DNA of 38,527 bases from Hyphomicrobium sp. (GTDB lineage: Bacteria > Pseudomonadota > Alphaproteobacteria > Rhizobiales > Hyphomicrobiaceae), in contig NZ_JAIELN010000018.1 in assembly GCF_019753045.1 (NCBI RefSeq), forward strand, positions 1 to 38,527, in the 5' to 3' direction. Below, piece after piece: positions 7,680 to 16,993 of this stretch. The notes under the pieces are model-generated. The model made no database searches. It saw only the letters and a list, made by a program, of their open reading frames with translations, and was not told the origin of the DNA. A program made the position numbers and the translations under genes. Within the stretch, counting starts at the first letter, position 1; each line of letters begins with the position of its first letter.

Positions 7680-8381
7680 ATGCCGCCGCTTGATGTTTGG
7701 TTTGAACCGTCTTCCGATTTGCGTATCGCCCAGAACTTCCAATTACAGTTGCAGCGTTCTCACCTCCACGCCCGCAGCAAATCCAAGCTCATTCAGGTTC
7801 CCATCGAGGATTTACGTCCGACGCAGATGGCGGTTGGAATGCGGGCCGTTGCGGCGAAGCGAGAAAAGGTCGAACGACGCGCGAGAAGCCGGCGGAAGCT
7901 CAAATGTTTTCTCGAGGAGCGTCCGATACCGGCCGTGCTCGGTCCCGGCGAAGACTTCTTCATCATCGATCATCATCACTTGAGCCTGGCGCTTTTGAAG
8001 AGCGAGGTGGAAGAGGCATGGGTCGATGTGATCGCCGATTTTTCGCATCTGCCGCGCAAGCGCTTCCTGAGGCAGATGACAACGCTCGGGCTGTTGCATC
8101 CTTATGATGCGCACGGGCAGCCGGTGTCCCCGTCAAAACTTCCCGAGACGTTGAAGGAATTGCGCGCCGATCCCTATCGCGACCTCGCTTGGTCCGTTCG
8201 CAAAGCCGGAGGCTTTGCAAAGTCGGGCAAGCCCTATGAGGAATTCCGGTGGGCCGATTTTTTCCGGGCGCGCATTCCGAGGGCGACCGTGCGCCGTGAT
8301 TTCGAATATGCGCACAGACATGCCATGCGCCTCTCTGCCTCTCGCGAGGCCGTGCGGATGCCCGGATATATCGGGCAGTAA
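7680..8381 (+). CDS. ParB-like (ParBc_2 type) protein
   Basis: A 233-residue protein. The region LIQVPIEDLRPTQMAVG followed by FFIIDHHHLSLALLKSEV is the ParB/sulfiredoxin-like N-terminal fold of the 'putative ParB-like nuclease' family (ParBc_2), with the HHH(L)xxAL element in place of the GERRxxA motif of true ParB. The C-terminal half, with WADFFRARIP, is family-specific. There is no helix-turn-helix of chromosomal ParB and no parA neighbour, so this is not the segregation protein; its activity is unknown. The ATG at 7680 has GGGAAG close upstream; an in-frame TTG at 7605 is a less likely start. Confidence 0.75.
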   Translation: MPPLDVWFEPSSDLRIAQNFQLQLQRSHLHARSKSKLIQVPIEDLRPTQMAVGMRAVAAKREKVERRARSRRKLKCFLEERPIPAVLGPGEDFFIIDHHHLSLALLKSEVEEAWVDVIADFSHLPRKRFLRQMTTLGLLHPYDAHGQPVSPSKLPETLKELRADPYRDLAWSVRKAGGFAKSGKPYEEFRWADFFRARIPRATVRRDFEYAHRHAMRLSASREAVRMPGYIGQ

Positions 8382-8387
8382 GCTGGC

Positions 8388-8795
8388 CTAGTGCCGCTGT
8401 TGACCGTTGAAGGTGAACTCGAACTCGTCGTGCATATTCTGTGCGGCTTGGCGCCAATCGGCTCCGGCCTGACCATTCAGCGCGGCTTCGATTTCGGCTC
8501 GTGTCGGATTGCCTGGTTCCTGCTGCTGATACCCTTGTTGATCAATCGCGGTGACCGGCTGTATCGGCGTGCGTACGGGAAGAGCGCAAAGTCGCGAAGC
8601 AAGATCCTGCAGTTCTCCGAGAATGGCTTCGCGGCGTAGTTCGTGTTGGATTGCGACGTTGCGAACGTCACGCAGCAATTGTTCGTCGACGCGGCGGATA
8701 GCGTCGGACAACGTCATCACGAAATCCTGTTCGGTGCGCGCATTATCCGCAAGGCGCATCAGCATTTCTTCGACGTTTTTAGATAGTGCGGCCAT
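8388..8795 (-). CDS. Helical protein of unknown function
   Basis: A 135-residue soluble protein, nearly all helix in its first 75 residues (charged, NVEEMLMRLADNARTEQDF, DVRNVAIQHELRREAI), then a Gln/Pro-rich linker and a second short helical part (TRAEIEAALNGQAGADW). The ATG at 8795 has a strong GAGGAG ribosome-binding site. The gene is convergent with the ParB-like gene, with six bases between stops. No family was recognised. Confidence 0.7.
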   Translation of the reverse strand: MAALSKNVEEMLMRLADNARTEQDFVMTLSDAIRRVDEQLLRDVRNVAIQHELRREAILGELQDLASRLCALPVRTPIQPVTAIDQQGYQQQEPGNPTRAEIEAALNGQAGADWRQAAQNMHDEFEFTFNGQQRH

Positions 8796-8863
8796 GGTTA
8801 TCTCCTCGCGGCTTAGAGGTCCGATACCGTGCGATTCTCATGGCCAAAAAGTGATGACGTTAT

Positions 8864-8878
8864 GCTCGGAATGCGAGC
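8864..8878. promoter_or_regulatory. Inverted repeat GCTCG-N5-CGAGC
   Basis: A five-base inverted repeat lies 69 bases upstream of the 8388-8795 gene. It is an operator candidate from position only. Confidence 0.2.
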
Positions 8879-9004
8879 TAAGAGGTGCGCGGGGCTCATC
8901 AATTTGCTGAGCACAAAATATCAGCTGACAGCGTAATTTCGCGGGAAGACAAGCGCGCCGCATATCGAATTGCAGCGCGCCGCCGTTTCGTTCTGCTCTT
9001 CGAC

Positions 9005-9499
9005 TTATGGCTTGAAGATAGTCAAGCCGGCGACGCCGGCAGAAATGTTCAGTCCCGTCTGTCCTTCGACGCTCACGGGCTGGAGGACGATGGACTGGCT
9101 CGAGCCACCGATGAGCGCGTTCGCGTTGGCGCCGATGCCGACAGCGGCGCCCGCTGTGATACCGCCGTAGTTGCCTTCGAGTGCTTCACTCGGAATATCC
9201 GTCGTCGGTCCGAGAACCGTCCAAATGAGGGTGCTATCGCCCTTGATGCCGATGTCGATGCCGACTTTGGAAATCGTCGCGGCGTAGCGATAGGTGCGTC
9301 CGCTGATTGGCGTTTCGAAATTGCACCGCAGGTTTTGCTTCGAGCCGAAAATGTAGCCGACGCCGCCCTTGCCGTAGCAGGTCAATGTGCCGACCGCGAT
9401 TTTCGGTGCGGCGATCGAAGGCGAAAGCGGCGTTGCGGCCAGCGCGGCGAACACTGCGCATCCGGCGAGAACGCGCGAAACAAGGGGTGATGAAGTCAT
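9005..9499 (-). CDS. DUF992 family exported protein
   Basis: A 164-residue protein with a signal peptide (cleavage after SIAA, about residue 31). The mature part matches DUF992: VGTLTCYGKGGVGYIFGS, then a second Cys in LRCNFE, the strand YRYAATISKVGIDIGIKG, and the glycine-rich tail YGGITAGAAVGIGANANAL ending LNISAGVAGLTIF. DUF992 proteins are periplasmic or surface proteins frequent in Hyphomicrobiales; their function is unknown. The two Cys probably form a disulphide. The ATG at 9499 has GGAG upstream; an upstream in-frame start at 9562 is unlikely because it would bury the signal peptide. Confidence 0.88.
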   Translation of the reverse strand: MTSSPLVSRVLAGCAVFAALAATPLSPSIAAPKIAVGTLTCYGKGGVGYIFGSKQNLRCNFETPISGRTYRYAATISKVGIDIGIKGDSTLIWTVLGPTTDIPSEALEGNYGGITAGAAVGIGANANALIGGSSQSIVLQPVSVEGQTGLNISAGVAGLTIFKP

Positions 9500-9726
9500 G
9501 TTCTTTTCTCCGACATCGACTGTCGCGCGCGGGCATGTCCGGGCGCGTGTACATAAGGACAAAAACTCTGCGCATGCGTGACGTTAGAGCCCCCTGCAGT
9601 CGCGGAGGTCTAAAGTCGCAAAACGACGGTTCGGTGGCAGTCAATCGGGCCAAAGTCACGCGCGAGTGAAGGGTATGGTGAACGACTATCTTGGCGTGCA
9701 TGTTGAGCCACGCTCAGTGAGCCGTC

Positions 9727-10152
9727 TCAGTGCTCCGAATATCGGTCTATGAGCTCTTTGGTCCGCTGGATGGTCTTTTCTGTCATGCATCCAAGTGAGG
9801 CCGATGACGTTCCGCTGCCGCCGGACCACTCCTGGGCCACTAGATCTTTGCAGTCGGCATCGCGATAGGCGACCCAGGCGCGTTGGGCTTTGCGCAACGC
9901 TTCCTGGAAGCTCTCCGTGTCGTACGGCTTTTCCTGGTCGCCGCGCGTTCGGATGTACTCAACCGCATTTGCATAGGCGGCGTTGAGGGCCTTATCGGCG
10001 GCCTGATAATCCTTGTCCGCGCAGAAGTTCATTTCGACTGTCGATACAGCGTTGGCGCAATCGATCGCTGCGCGTGCGGGCGGGGCGGACCATAGGCTTG
10101 CGAGGCCGAAACAAGTGAGAAGGCAGGGGATGTGTGCGGCACGGCGGGGCAT
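9727..10152 (-). CDS. LprI-like / DUF1311 exported protein
   Basis: A 141-residue protein with a signal peptide ending PARAA. The mature domain shows the DUF1311 pattern: IDCANAVSTVEMNFCADKDY, AADKALNAAYANAV, RKAQRAWVAYRDADC and a late Cys in LGCMTEKTIQRTKEL, with four conserved Cys. The family includes lysozyme inhibitor LprI of mycobacteria and many periplasmic proteins of Gram-negatives; inhibition of lysozyme is only a possibility here. The ATG at 10152 follows TTGGAG. Confidence 0.85.
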   Translation of the reverse strand: MPRRAAHIPCLLTCFGLASLWSAPPARAAIDCANAVSTVEMNFCADKDYQAADKALNAAYANAVEYIRTRGDQEKPYDTESFQEALRKAQRAWVAYRDADCKDLVAQEWSGGSGTSSASLGCMTEKTIQRTKELIDRYSEH

Positions 10153-10334
10153 GTTCTGAACTCCAAGTAGCGCTGCATATGGCGTGTGCAATTTTCTACG
10201 CGGCGCGCGGTCAGGCCGGAAGGCTTAATTCGGAACAATTCGGCATTGGGACGGAAGCCCAATTTGCTTCACAATAGCGCCAGCTCTCCGGCTTCATAAA
10301 CCGGACATGAAATTGAGACAGGAAATGATCCGTG

Positions 10335-10793
10335 ATGTCCTTCACGGCTTACAGCTATCGAGATGATCCGGCGGTTCCGCGCTTTGACGATAGCGAGCCC
10401 TTGATCATTTTCGACGGACTTTGCGTTCTCTGTTCGAGTGGCGTGCAGTGGATGCTCGATCGCGATCCGGCCGGGCAAACCCGGTTCGCTGTCATCCAGG
10501 ATGCGCTGCCGACTGCCCTCTATCGCCATTACAAACTTGACGCCGAAGCGTTCGATACCTTCATGGTGTTGAGCAAGGGGCTGCCTTACACGAGGTGGGC
10601 GGGCGTGTTGGCTGCGGCGCAGACGATGCCTCAACCCTGGCGTGGATTGGGGTTCGCGGGCAGAATTATTCCCAGTGCGATTGGCGACCGGTTTTACGAT
10701 TGGGTGCAGCGGAACAGGCTGAGGTGGTTCGGCAGCCGGGATTCGTGCAGGCGTCCGAGTGTCGCCGAGAAATTGCGATTTCTGGTGACGTAG
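10335..10793 (+). CDS. DCC-family thiol-disulphide oxidoreductase-like protein (DUF393)
   Basis: A 152-residue protein with LIIFDGLCVLCSSGVQWMLD, the DUF393/DCC signature (DGxCxxC), followed by RFAVIQDALPTALY and a transmembrane-like or buried helix (WAGVLAAAQTMPQPWRGLG). The two Cys of the motif are present, consistent with a thioredoxin-like redox role predicted for the family; no substrate is known. A GTG sits directly before the ATG and either could start the protein. The pirin gene follows after 65 bases on the same strand and may be cotranscribed. Confidence 0.88.
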   Translation: MSFTAYSYRDDPAVPRFDDSEPLIIFDGLCVLCSSGVQWMLDRDPAGQTRFAVIQDALPTALYRHYKLDAEAFDTFMVLSKGLPYTRWAGVLAAAQTMPQPWRGLGFAGRIIPSAIGDRFYDWVQRNRLRWFGSRDSCRRPSVAEKLRFLVT

Positions 10794-10858
10794 ATTTTGC
10801 GGCCGGTTGCGGCAGGCGCCGGATGCCGCCATGTATGCCAAAGCAGAGGAGACGCTCG

Positions 10859-11782
10859 ATGAGTTGGCTCAAGGATAACGATCCCATTCCGGGCGATTGC
10901 AAGTCTTGCGATGCGATCGAGCAAGTCATTCTGCCGCGCGCTCGCGATCTCGGCGGGTTCGAAGTGCGGCGCGCGCTGCCGTCGGCGCAGCGCCAGATGA
11001 TCGGGCCGTTCATATTTTTCGATCAGATGGGGCCGGCGCAATTTCTATCGGGGCAAGGCATTGACGTCAGACCGCATCCCCACATCGGGCTTGCGACCGT
11101 CACCTATCTTTTCGAAGGCGAGATGATGCATCGCGACAGCCTCGGGTCGGCGCTTGCGATCCGCCCGGGTGAGGTTAATCTGATGACGGCGGGGCGCGGC
11201 ATCGTGCATTCCGAGCGAACGGCTCCCGATACGCGAATGTCAGGCCAGGATATGTTTGGAATTCAGGCGTGGATGGCTCTTCCGAAGTCTCACGAGGAGA
11301 GCGCTCCGGCCTTTGCGCATCACGATGTCAGCGCGCTGCCGAGGCTCGAAGGCGAGGGGAAGCGCGTTCGGCTCATCGTCGGCAGTCTTTATGGTGAGAC
11401 GTCGCCCGCCGCGTTTCCGCATGATTGCTTCTATGCCGAAGCTGTTCTGGCGCCGGGCGCCATTCTGCCGCTCGATCCCGATTACGACGAGCGCGCTGTG
11501 TATCTCGCGTCGGGGCGCGTCGACATTGGCGGGCAGACATTCGAGGGTGGGCAACTTCTCGTCTTCAAGCCCGGCGATCGGATATCAATTCTCGCGGAAA
11601 CGAACGCGCGGCTGATGCTGCTTGGTGGTGAACCGATGGACGGGCCGCGGCATATCTGGTGGAATTTCGTATCGAGCTCGCAAGAGCGCATCGACAGCGC
11701 GAAGGAAGATTGGCGGCAAGGCCGCTTCGCAATTGTTCCCGGCGATGAAACGGAATTTATTCCGCTACCTGAAAATCGCTGA
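10859..11782 (+). CDS. Pirin family bicupin protein
   Basis: A 307-residue pirin. The N-terminal cupin carries the metal ligands HPHIGLATVTYLFEG (two His) and GRGIVHSERT (His and Glu), all intact. FIFFDQMGPA and the C-terminal cupin (LIVGSLYGETSP ... GRVDIGGQTFEGGQLLVF) match the family. Pirins are iron-binding proteins; bacterial members include quercetin 2,3-dioxygenase YhhW and redox regulators of metabolic enzymes, so the activity is not fixed by sequence. The ATG at 10859 has AGAGGAGA at ideal spacing; the longer open frame upstream is not used. A stem-loop (11797-11830) lies downstream. Confidence 0.92.
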   Translation: MSWLKDNDPIPGDCKSCDAIEQVILPRARDLGGFEVRRALPSAQRQMIGPFIFFDQMGPAQFLSGQGIDVRPHPHIGLATVTYLFEGEMMHRDSLGSALAIRPGEVNLMTAGRGIVHSERTAPDTRMSGQDMFGIQAWMALPKSHEESAPAFAHHDVSALPRLEGEGKRVRLIVGSLYGETSPAAFPHDCFYAEAVLAPGAILPLDPDYDERAVYLASGRVDIGGQTFEGGQLLVFKPGDRISILAETNARLMLLGGEPMDGPRHIWWNFVSSSQERIDSAKEDWRQGRFAIVPGDETEFIPLPENR

Positions 11783-11796
11783 TCTCTGATTTGCGC

Positions 11797-11830
11797 CGCA
11801 ATCCATTCCGATTTTCCTCCTGGGATTGCG
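11797..11830. repeat. Stem-loop CGCAATCC / GGATTGCG
   Basis: An 8-base inverted repeat with an 18-base loop lies just after the pirin stop. There is no T-tract, so it is not a classical terminator; it may stabilise the mRNA 3' end. Confidence 0.3.
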
Positions 11831-11888
11831 TGCGCCGTACAGCTGCCGTTCAGTCAAGGTCTCCTAGAGTACATAAGCCGGAACCAGA

Positions 11889-11905
11889 AATTGCCATCGG
11901 CAATT
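11889..11905. promoter_or_regulatory. Hairpin or operator AATTGCC-ATC-GGCAATT
   Basis: A perfect 7-base inverted repeat with a 3-base centre lies 31 bases upstream of the gene at 11936. It could be an operator overlapping the promoter or a 5' UTR hairpin. Confidence 0.3.
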
Positions 11906-11935
11906 GTTGGAAGGCAATAAGATTGGGAGACCAAA

Positions 11936-12226
11936 ATGCGAAATCTTCTTTTGGCGTTGGCTTTGGGACTCGGGATCGGCTTTGCCGCGACCGGAGCTCA
12001 GGCTGCGACATTGGGTGGCGGAAATCTTGCGGCCGTTGAATCGGCTGCGAAAAGCGGCAACAGCGTCGTCGAGCAGACGCGTTACCGCCGCCATTGGCGC
12101 GGCGGCTACGGGCGCGGTTACTACGGGCCTCGCTATTACCGGCCCTATTATGGATATGGGTATAATCGCCCTTATCGCTCTTATGGCCATAACCGTCCTT
12201 GGCGTCAGAACCACCGCCGCTGGTAA
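11936..12226 (+). CDS. Small exported Tyr/Arg/Gly-rich protein
   Basis: 96 residues. The signal peptide (LLLALALGLGIGFAATGAQA) is followed by a short helical part and then a low-complexity basic tail rich in Tyr, Arg, Gly and Pro (RGGYGRGYYGPRYYRPYYG). Such YRP-rich exported proteins are common in Hyphomicrobiales and resemble the envelope-associated protein at 36674-36985 in style. The ATG at 11936 has GGGAG upstream. Function unknown; cell-envelope or matrix association is inferred from composition. Confidence 0.75.
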   Translation: MRNLLLALALGLGIGFAATGAQAATLGGGNLAAVESAAKSGNSVVEQTRYRRHWRGGYGRGYYGPRYYRPYYGYGYNRPYRSYGHNRPWRQNHRRW

Positions 12227-12261
12227 TTCGATCGGCTCACGAGAGCTGATTGGAGATCATG

Positions 12262-12291
12262 ACAGGGGACGGGGTTAGCCTCGTCCCCTGT
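12262..12291. terminator. Strong hairpin between convergent genes, overlapping the queF stop
   Basis: A 13-bp stem (12262-12274 with 12279-12291, one G-U pair) closes a TTAG loop. The queF stop codon is read from the loop and the right arm encodes the last residues of QueF. It probably terminates the upstream YRP-rich gene and perhaps queF, although the T-tract is weak on the plus side (AAGTTT) and absent on the minus side. Confidence 0.6.
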
Positions 12292-12736
12292 AAGTTTGCA
12301 CGCCCTGGTCAGGCAGCCATACGTCCTTCGGAGGCGTCCCCGTCTGCCAAAAGACGTCAATCGGGATGCCGCCGCGCGGATACCAGTAACCGCCAATCCG
12401 CAAGAATTTCGGTTCGATAAGGCCGGCAATGCGTTTGCCGATCGCAACGGTGCAATCTTCGTGGAAAGCGCCGTGGTTGCGAAACGAGGCGAGATAAAGC
12501 TTCAGCGATTTGCTTTCGAGCAGCCATCCGCCCGGCACGTAATCGATGACGAGGTGCGCGAAATCGGGCTGCCCCGTCACCGGACAGAGTGACGTGAACT
12601 CGGGCGCCGTGAAGCGGGCGACATAATCGGTATCGGCGTGCGGATTGGCGACACGGTCAAGCCGAGCCGCCTCGGGGCTTTCCGGTATCCCGACTTGCTT
12701 GCCGAGCTGAGTTGCGCCCGGCTTTTCCGCTGCCAT
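12275..12736 (-). CDS. queF: NADPH-dependent 7-cyano-7-deazaguanine reductase
   Basis: A 153-residue, type I (short) QueF. It reduces preQ0 to preQ1 with NADPH in queuosine synthesis. The catalytic Cys51 ([13 protein letters not shown]), Asp58, the QueF motif [15 protein letters not shown] (residues 74-88) and the substrate-binding FHED (His92, Glu93) are all visible. The ATG at 12736 lies 6 bases after the queD stop, so the two genes are cotranscribed. The stop codon lies in the loop of a strong hairpin. Confidence 0.96.
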   Translation of the reverse strand: MAAEKPGATQLGKQVGIPESPEAARLDRVANPHADTDYVARFTAPEFTSLCPVTGQPDFAHLVIDYVPGGWLLESKSLKLYLASFRNHGAFHEDCTVAIGKRIAGLIEPKFLRIGGYWYPRGGIPIDVFWQTGTPPKDVWLPDQGVQTYRGRG

Positions 12737-12742
12737 TGTCCG

Positions 12743-13129
12743 TTACTCCGCAGCCAAACGCGCTTCGGGTGAAGGTCCGCGATATATACAACCTTCACTG
12801 CAGCTATCGCGATGAACTTCGACCTGGCAAAGGCCCGGGATGCGGTTGGAAAGCCGGTTCCAGATCCACACGGCGATGCGCTCGAGCGTCGGCGCTTCGA
12901 GCCCGTCGATGTCGTTCAGCATGCGGTGATCGAGTGCGTCTTCCGTTTCGCGGAGCGCTGACGACAATTCGTCGAAATGGAAGATGTAGCCCGTGGTCGG
13001 CCCGGGTTCGCCTTCAACGACAATGCGCGCGCGAAACGAGTGTCCGTGCACGCGGGCATTGGGTGTGCCGGGTGCTGCCGACGGCAGGAAGTGGGCCGCC
13101 TCGAACCTGAATTCCTTATAAATTTGCAT
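12743..13129 (-). CDS. queD: 6-carboxy-5,6,7,8-tetrahydropterin synthase (QueD), Cys-less variant
   Basis: A 128-residue T-fold enzyme converting dihydroneopterin triphosphate to 6-carboxytetrahydropterin. The zinc ligands are His13 (FEAAH), His28 and His30 (HGHSF), and the catalytic Asp67-His68 (LDHRMLND) is present. Alignment without gaps to E. coli QueD from FEAAH to HGH puts Asn24 where E. coli has the catalytic Cys27, and Asp108 (HRDSC) in place of the substrate-binding Glu110. The start at 13129 is chosen by match to the family N-terminus. It is flanked by queE and queF, so it is expected to work in the same pathway despite the substitution. Confidence 0.92.
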   Translation of the reverse strand: MQIYKEFRFEAAHFLPSAAPGTPNARVHGHSFRARIVVEGEPGPTTGYIFHFDELSSALRETEDALDHRMLNDIDGLEAPTLERIAVWIWNRLSNRIPGLCQVEVHRDSCSEGCIYRGPSPEARLAAE

Positions 13130-13215
13130 GGCCGCTCCATACGGGATTTCGCCCCGAGGCGCCACCCCCGCCGGGGGGCTCAAACCGCGCCAAACCGGCG
13201 CGGAAGGCCCATTCG

Positions 13216-13845
13216 TTAAGGGATTCCGAGGATTTTATGGGTTTGGACGGACAGACGCCATGCCGGATTGGCTTTGCAGTAAGCGATGGCTGCAAGGGTG
13301 TTGGCGTGCTGGTCGGGTCCGTCCATCGGCTGGAGGAAGCGTTCCTCGAAGTCGAGGTCGAGATACCGGGCAGGGTCGCCGCCTTCCTGCGGGAAGACGA
13401 GCTTCAACTCATGGCCGTGCAGTTGCTTCAGGTCGGAGCCGACTTTCGGCGAGACGCAGATCCAATCGATCGTTTCGAGAACCGGAAGCGTGCCGTTGGT
13501 TTCGATGGCGATCCTGAAGCCGCGCGCGTGGAGGGCGTCGACCAGCTGCGGGTCGACCTGCAGCATCGGTTCTCCGCCGGTCAGAACCACGAGTATCGAA
13601 TGGTTTGACGCAGGAGCCGCTTGCCGGCAGGCGTCCGCGAGGGCGTCGGCGGTCTCAAAGCGTCCGCCGCCGTCTCCGTCCATGCCGACGAAGTCCGTAT
13701 CGCAGAACTGGCAGACGGCCTTGGCGCGATCCTGCTCACGCCCGGTCCACAGGTTGCAGCCTGCAAACCGGCAGAAGACGGCGGGCGTTCCGGCGTTCGC
13801 GCCTTCGCCTTGCAGCGTGTAGAAAATCTCCTTGATCGCGTACAT
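13216..13845 (-). CDS. queE: 7-carboxy-7-deazaguanine synthase
   Basis: A 209-residue radical-SAM enzyme that ring-contracts 6-carboxytetrahydropterin to 7-carboxy-7-deazaguanine. The start MYAIKEIFYTLQGEG is the family N-terminus (ATG at 13845). The cluster motif is the QueE-specific CX14CX2C: Cys30, Cys45, Cys48. LTGGEP and IETNGT, the SAM-binding elements, follow. Upstream in-frame sequence to 13980 is not part of the protein. queD begins 86 bases downstream; the gene is divergent from the thioesterase at 14067. Confidence 0.95.
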   Translation of the reverse strand: MYAIKEIFYTLQGEGANAGTPAVFCRFAGCNLWTGREQDRAKAVCQFCDTDFVGMDGDGGGRFETADALADACRQAAPASNHSILVVLTGGEPMLQVDPQLVDALHARGFRIAIETNGTLPVLETIDWICVSPKVGSDLKQLHGHELKLVFPQEGGDPARYLDLDFEERFLQPMDGPDQHANTLAAIAYCKANPAWRLSVQTHKILGIP

Positions 13846-14066
13846 GCAGGGATACCTACGAAGCGCCGCGTGCAAGTCAAGTCCGGCCGGCCAGGATGGT
13901 GACCGCAGCGCGTTCCTGTCGCTGTTTCGGAGGCGCGGGCGGGCCGGGCGAAAATGGCCGAGAGGGCGTCGTCGCCGCATTGAAAGACGCCGAGCACCGG
14001 AACAATCTCAATCAGGCGACGGATTCCAATCCGTTTGCTTTAGAAGCCTGACGGAAGGGACCGGCC

Positions 14067-14564
14067 ATGCAGCCAAGCGCACCGCAAAGCTCTCCCGGGC
14101 CGGACAATGTCGGCATCGTCGATCTAGCGACGCTGACTTCAATGAGTGGGCTCGAGTTTCTTACCGCCATGATGCGCGGCGATCTGCCTGGACCGCCAAT
14201 TTCGAAGACGCTTGGCTTCCGGCTGGTCGAAGCGGAGGAGGGGCGGACGGTGTTCGTTTCCGAACCTCGCGAAGAGCACTACAACCCCATTCGAACCGTA
14301 CACGCAGGCTATACCGCTACGCTGCTCGATTCCTGCATGGCGTGCGCGGTGCTTTCGACGCTTCCGAAGGGCACCGGTTTTACGACAATGGAATTCAAGG
14401 TTTCGTTGCTCCGTCCGATGACGAAGGACACGGGTACCGTGCGTGCCGAAGGAACGTTGCTGTCGCGCGGGCGACGGGGTGCGGCGGCGGAAGGGCGATT
14501 GACGGACACGAGCGGCAAGCTCATCGCGCACGCGACGACGACCTGCCTGATCTATCCGTTCTGA
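14067..14564 (+). CDS. PaaI-family hotdog thioesterase
   Basis: A 165-residue hotdog protein. HYNPIRTVHAGYTATLLDSC is the PaaI-type active-site helix (HxGx pattern with Asp), followed by TTMEFKVSLLRPM and the central strand GTVRAEGTLLSRGRR; the end HATTTCLIYPF is typical. These enzymes hydrolyse acyl-CoA, often aromatic; the substrate here is unknown. GGAAGG precedes the ATG at 14067. It sits alone on the plus strand between queE and queC and ends 4 bases from the convergent queC stop, with no evident link to queuosine. Confidence 0.88.
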   Translation: MQPSAPQSSPGPDNVGIVDLATLTSMSGLEFLTAMMRGDLPGPPISKTLGFRLVEAEEGRTVFVSEPREEHYNPIRTVHAGYTATLLDSCMACAVLSTLPKGTGFTTMEFKVSLLRPMTKDTGTVRAEGTLLSRGRRGAAAEGRLTDTSGKLIAHATTTCLIYPF

Positions 14565-14568
14565 AGAT

Positions 14569-15330
14569 CTACGCTTTCTGAGGCAATTCGGAATTTGCAC
14601 GCGCTTGCCATTCCGCCCAGCCTTTGGCGCGAAGATCGCAAGCCGGGCACGCGCCGCAACCATAGCCCCACTCGTGTCGGTTGGTGCGGTCGCCCACGTA
14701 GCAGGTGTGGGTGTCTTCGAGGATGATGTTGATCAGGTCGTTCCCGCCGAGCTTCGACGCCAATTCCCAAGTTCCGGCCTTGTCGATGAACATCAGCGGG
14801 GTTTCGATGGACACCGGCGTCGCCAGTCCCAACGATAGGGCTTGGGCCATTGCCTGGATCGTATCGTTCCGGCAATCGGGATAGCCGGAGAAGTCGGTCT
14901 CGCACATGCCGCCGACGAGGGTGGCGATACCGCGCCGGTATCCGAGCGCCGCGGCATAGGTGAGGAATAGGAGGTTGCGTCCTGGTACGAACGTCGTCGG
15001 CAATCCGGTCGCGGCGAACGTAATTTCCGTCTCGCGGGTCAGTGCGGTATCGCTGATGCCTTGGAGCGCCGGCAAATCGAGGATCGTATCGCCACCGAGC
15101 CGGTGTCCTGCGGGGCCGAGGCGCGCGAGCTTCGAGCGGATGATTTCACGCTGCCCGAGTTCGACGCTGTGGCGCTGTCCGTAGCTGAACCCGACCGTTT
15201 CCACACGGTCGCAACGATCAAGCGCCCAGGCCAGGCATACGGTCGAGTCCTGGCCACCTGAAAAAAGGACAAGAGCGGAAGTTTCTGGCACGGGGCGATG
15301 ATTCTCTCTCAGAAGGGCTGTGGACGGCAC
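14569..15330 (-). CDS. queC: 7-cyano-7-deazaguanine synthase
   Basis: A 253-residue ATP-dependent enzyme that turns 7-carboxy-7-deazaguanine and ammonia into preQ0. The PP-loop [10 protein letters not shown] is at residues 22-31, and the zinc site is Cys210, Cys225, Cys228 and Cys231 (CGACPAC). [17 protein letters not shown] and [13 protein letters not shown] are family motifs. A GTG start at 15330 gives a 13-residue extension relative to E. coli; the GTG at 15291 (just before [12 protein letters not shown], with GAGAGA upstream) may be the true start. It is separated from queE by the thioesterase gene and has its own upstream region shared with eno. Confidence 0.95.
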   Translation of the reverse strand: MPSTALLRENHRPVPETSALVLFSGGQDSTVCLAWALDRCDRVETVGFSYGQRHSVELGQREIIRSKLARLGPAGHRLGGDTILDLPALQGISDTALTRETEITFAATGLPTTFVPGRNLLFLTYAAALGYRRGIATLVGGMCETDFSGYPDCRNDTIQAMAQALSLGLATPVSIETPLMFIDKAGTWELASKLGGNDLINIILEDTHTCYVGDRTNRHEWGYGCGACPACDLRAKGWAEWQARANSELPQKA

Positions 15331-15456
15331 CGACTTGGTATGAAAACCCTCGGGGACGGCTTATTTAGCGCAACCCCGGCATCTTGGGTGGGTTTCTCTA
15401 TCGCCGGACACGTTATCTCATCCGCACTTCTCGACCGCACCTGGCCCATCGGGTAG

Positions 15457-16854
<1,398 letters not shown>

Positions 16855-16960
16855 TGGCGCCTGAAGGCGGCGGCACGCGCGATGCGAGCCGTCGTCTTAG
16901 GCCCGTTAATGTGGCTTTTTATTGAGCTTTTATAACATCAGCTCGCGGTATTGTGACGCC

Positions 16961-16985
16961 GGAACGCTACTACATTCCGCGCGTT
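16961..16985 (+). promoter_or_regulatory. EcfG-type promoter, possibly giving a leaderless mRNA
   Basis: GGAAC (16961-16965), a 16-base spacer and CGTT (16982-16985) match the EcfG consensus exactly. The -10 ends 8 bases before the ATG at 16994, so the transcript should start at or next to the start codon. Confidence 0.65.
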
Positions 16986-16993
16986 TCGTTCCC

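Noticed and set aside
8954-8989. GCGCGC...GCGCGC inverted repeat downstream of the DUF992 gene, as a terminator
   Set aside because: The loop is long and there is no T-tract on either strand.
10595-10858. N-terminal extension of the pirin frame
   Set aside because: It overlaps the DCC-family gene, and the ATG at 10859 has a near-perfect ribosome-binding site and matches the pirin N-terminus.
11884-11908. GGAAC upstream of the 11936 gene as a fourth EcfG promoter
   Set aside because: At spacing 16 or 17 the downstream bases do not match CGTT.
13846-14066. preQ1 riboswitch upstream of queE
   Set aside because: I could not find the conserved C-rich and A-rich elements of a preQ1 aptamer here or upstream of queC (15331-15567); a covariance-model search would settle it.
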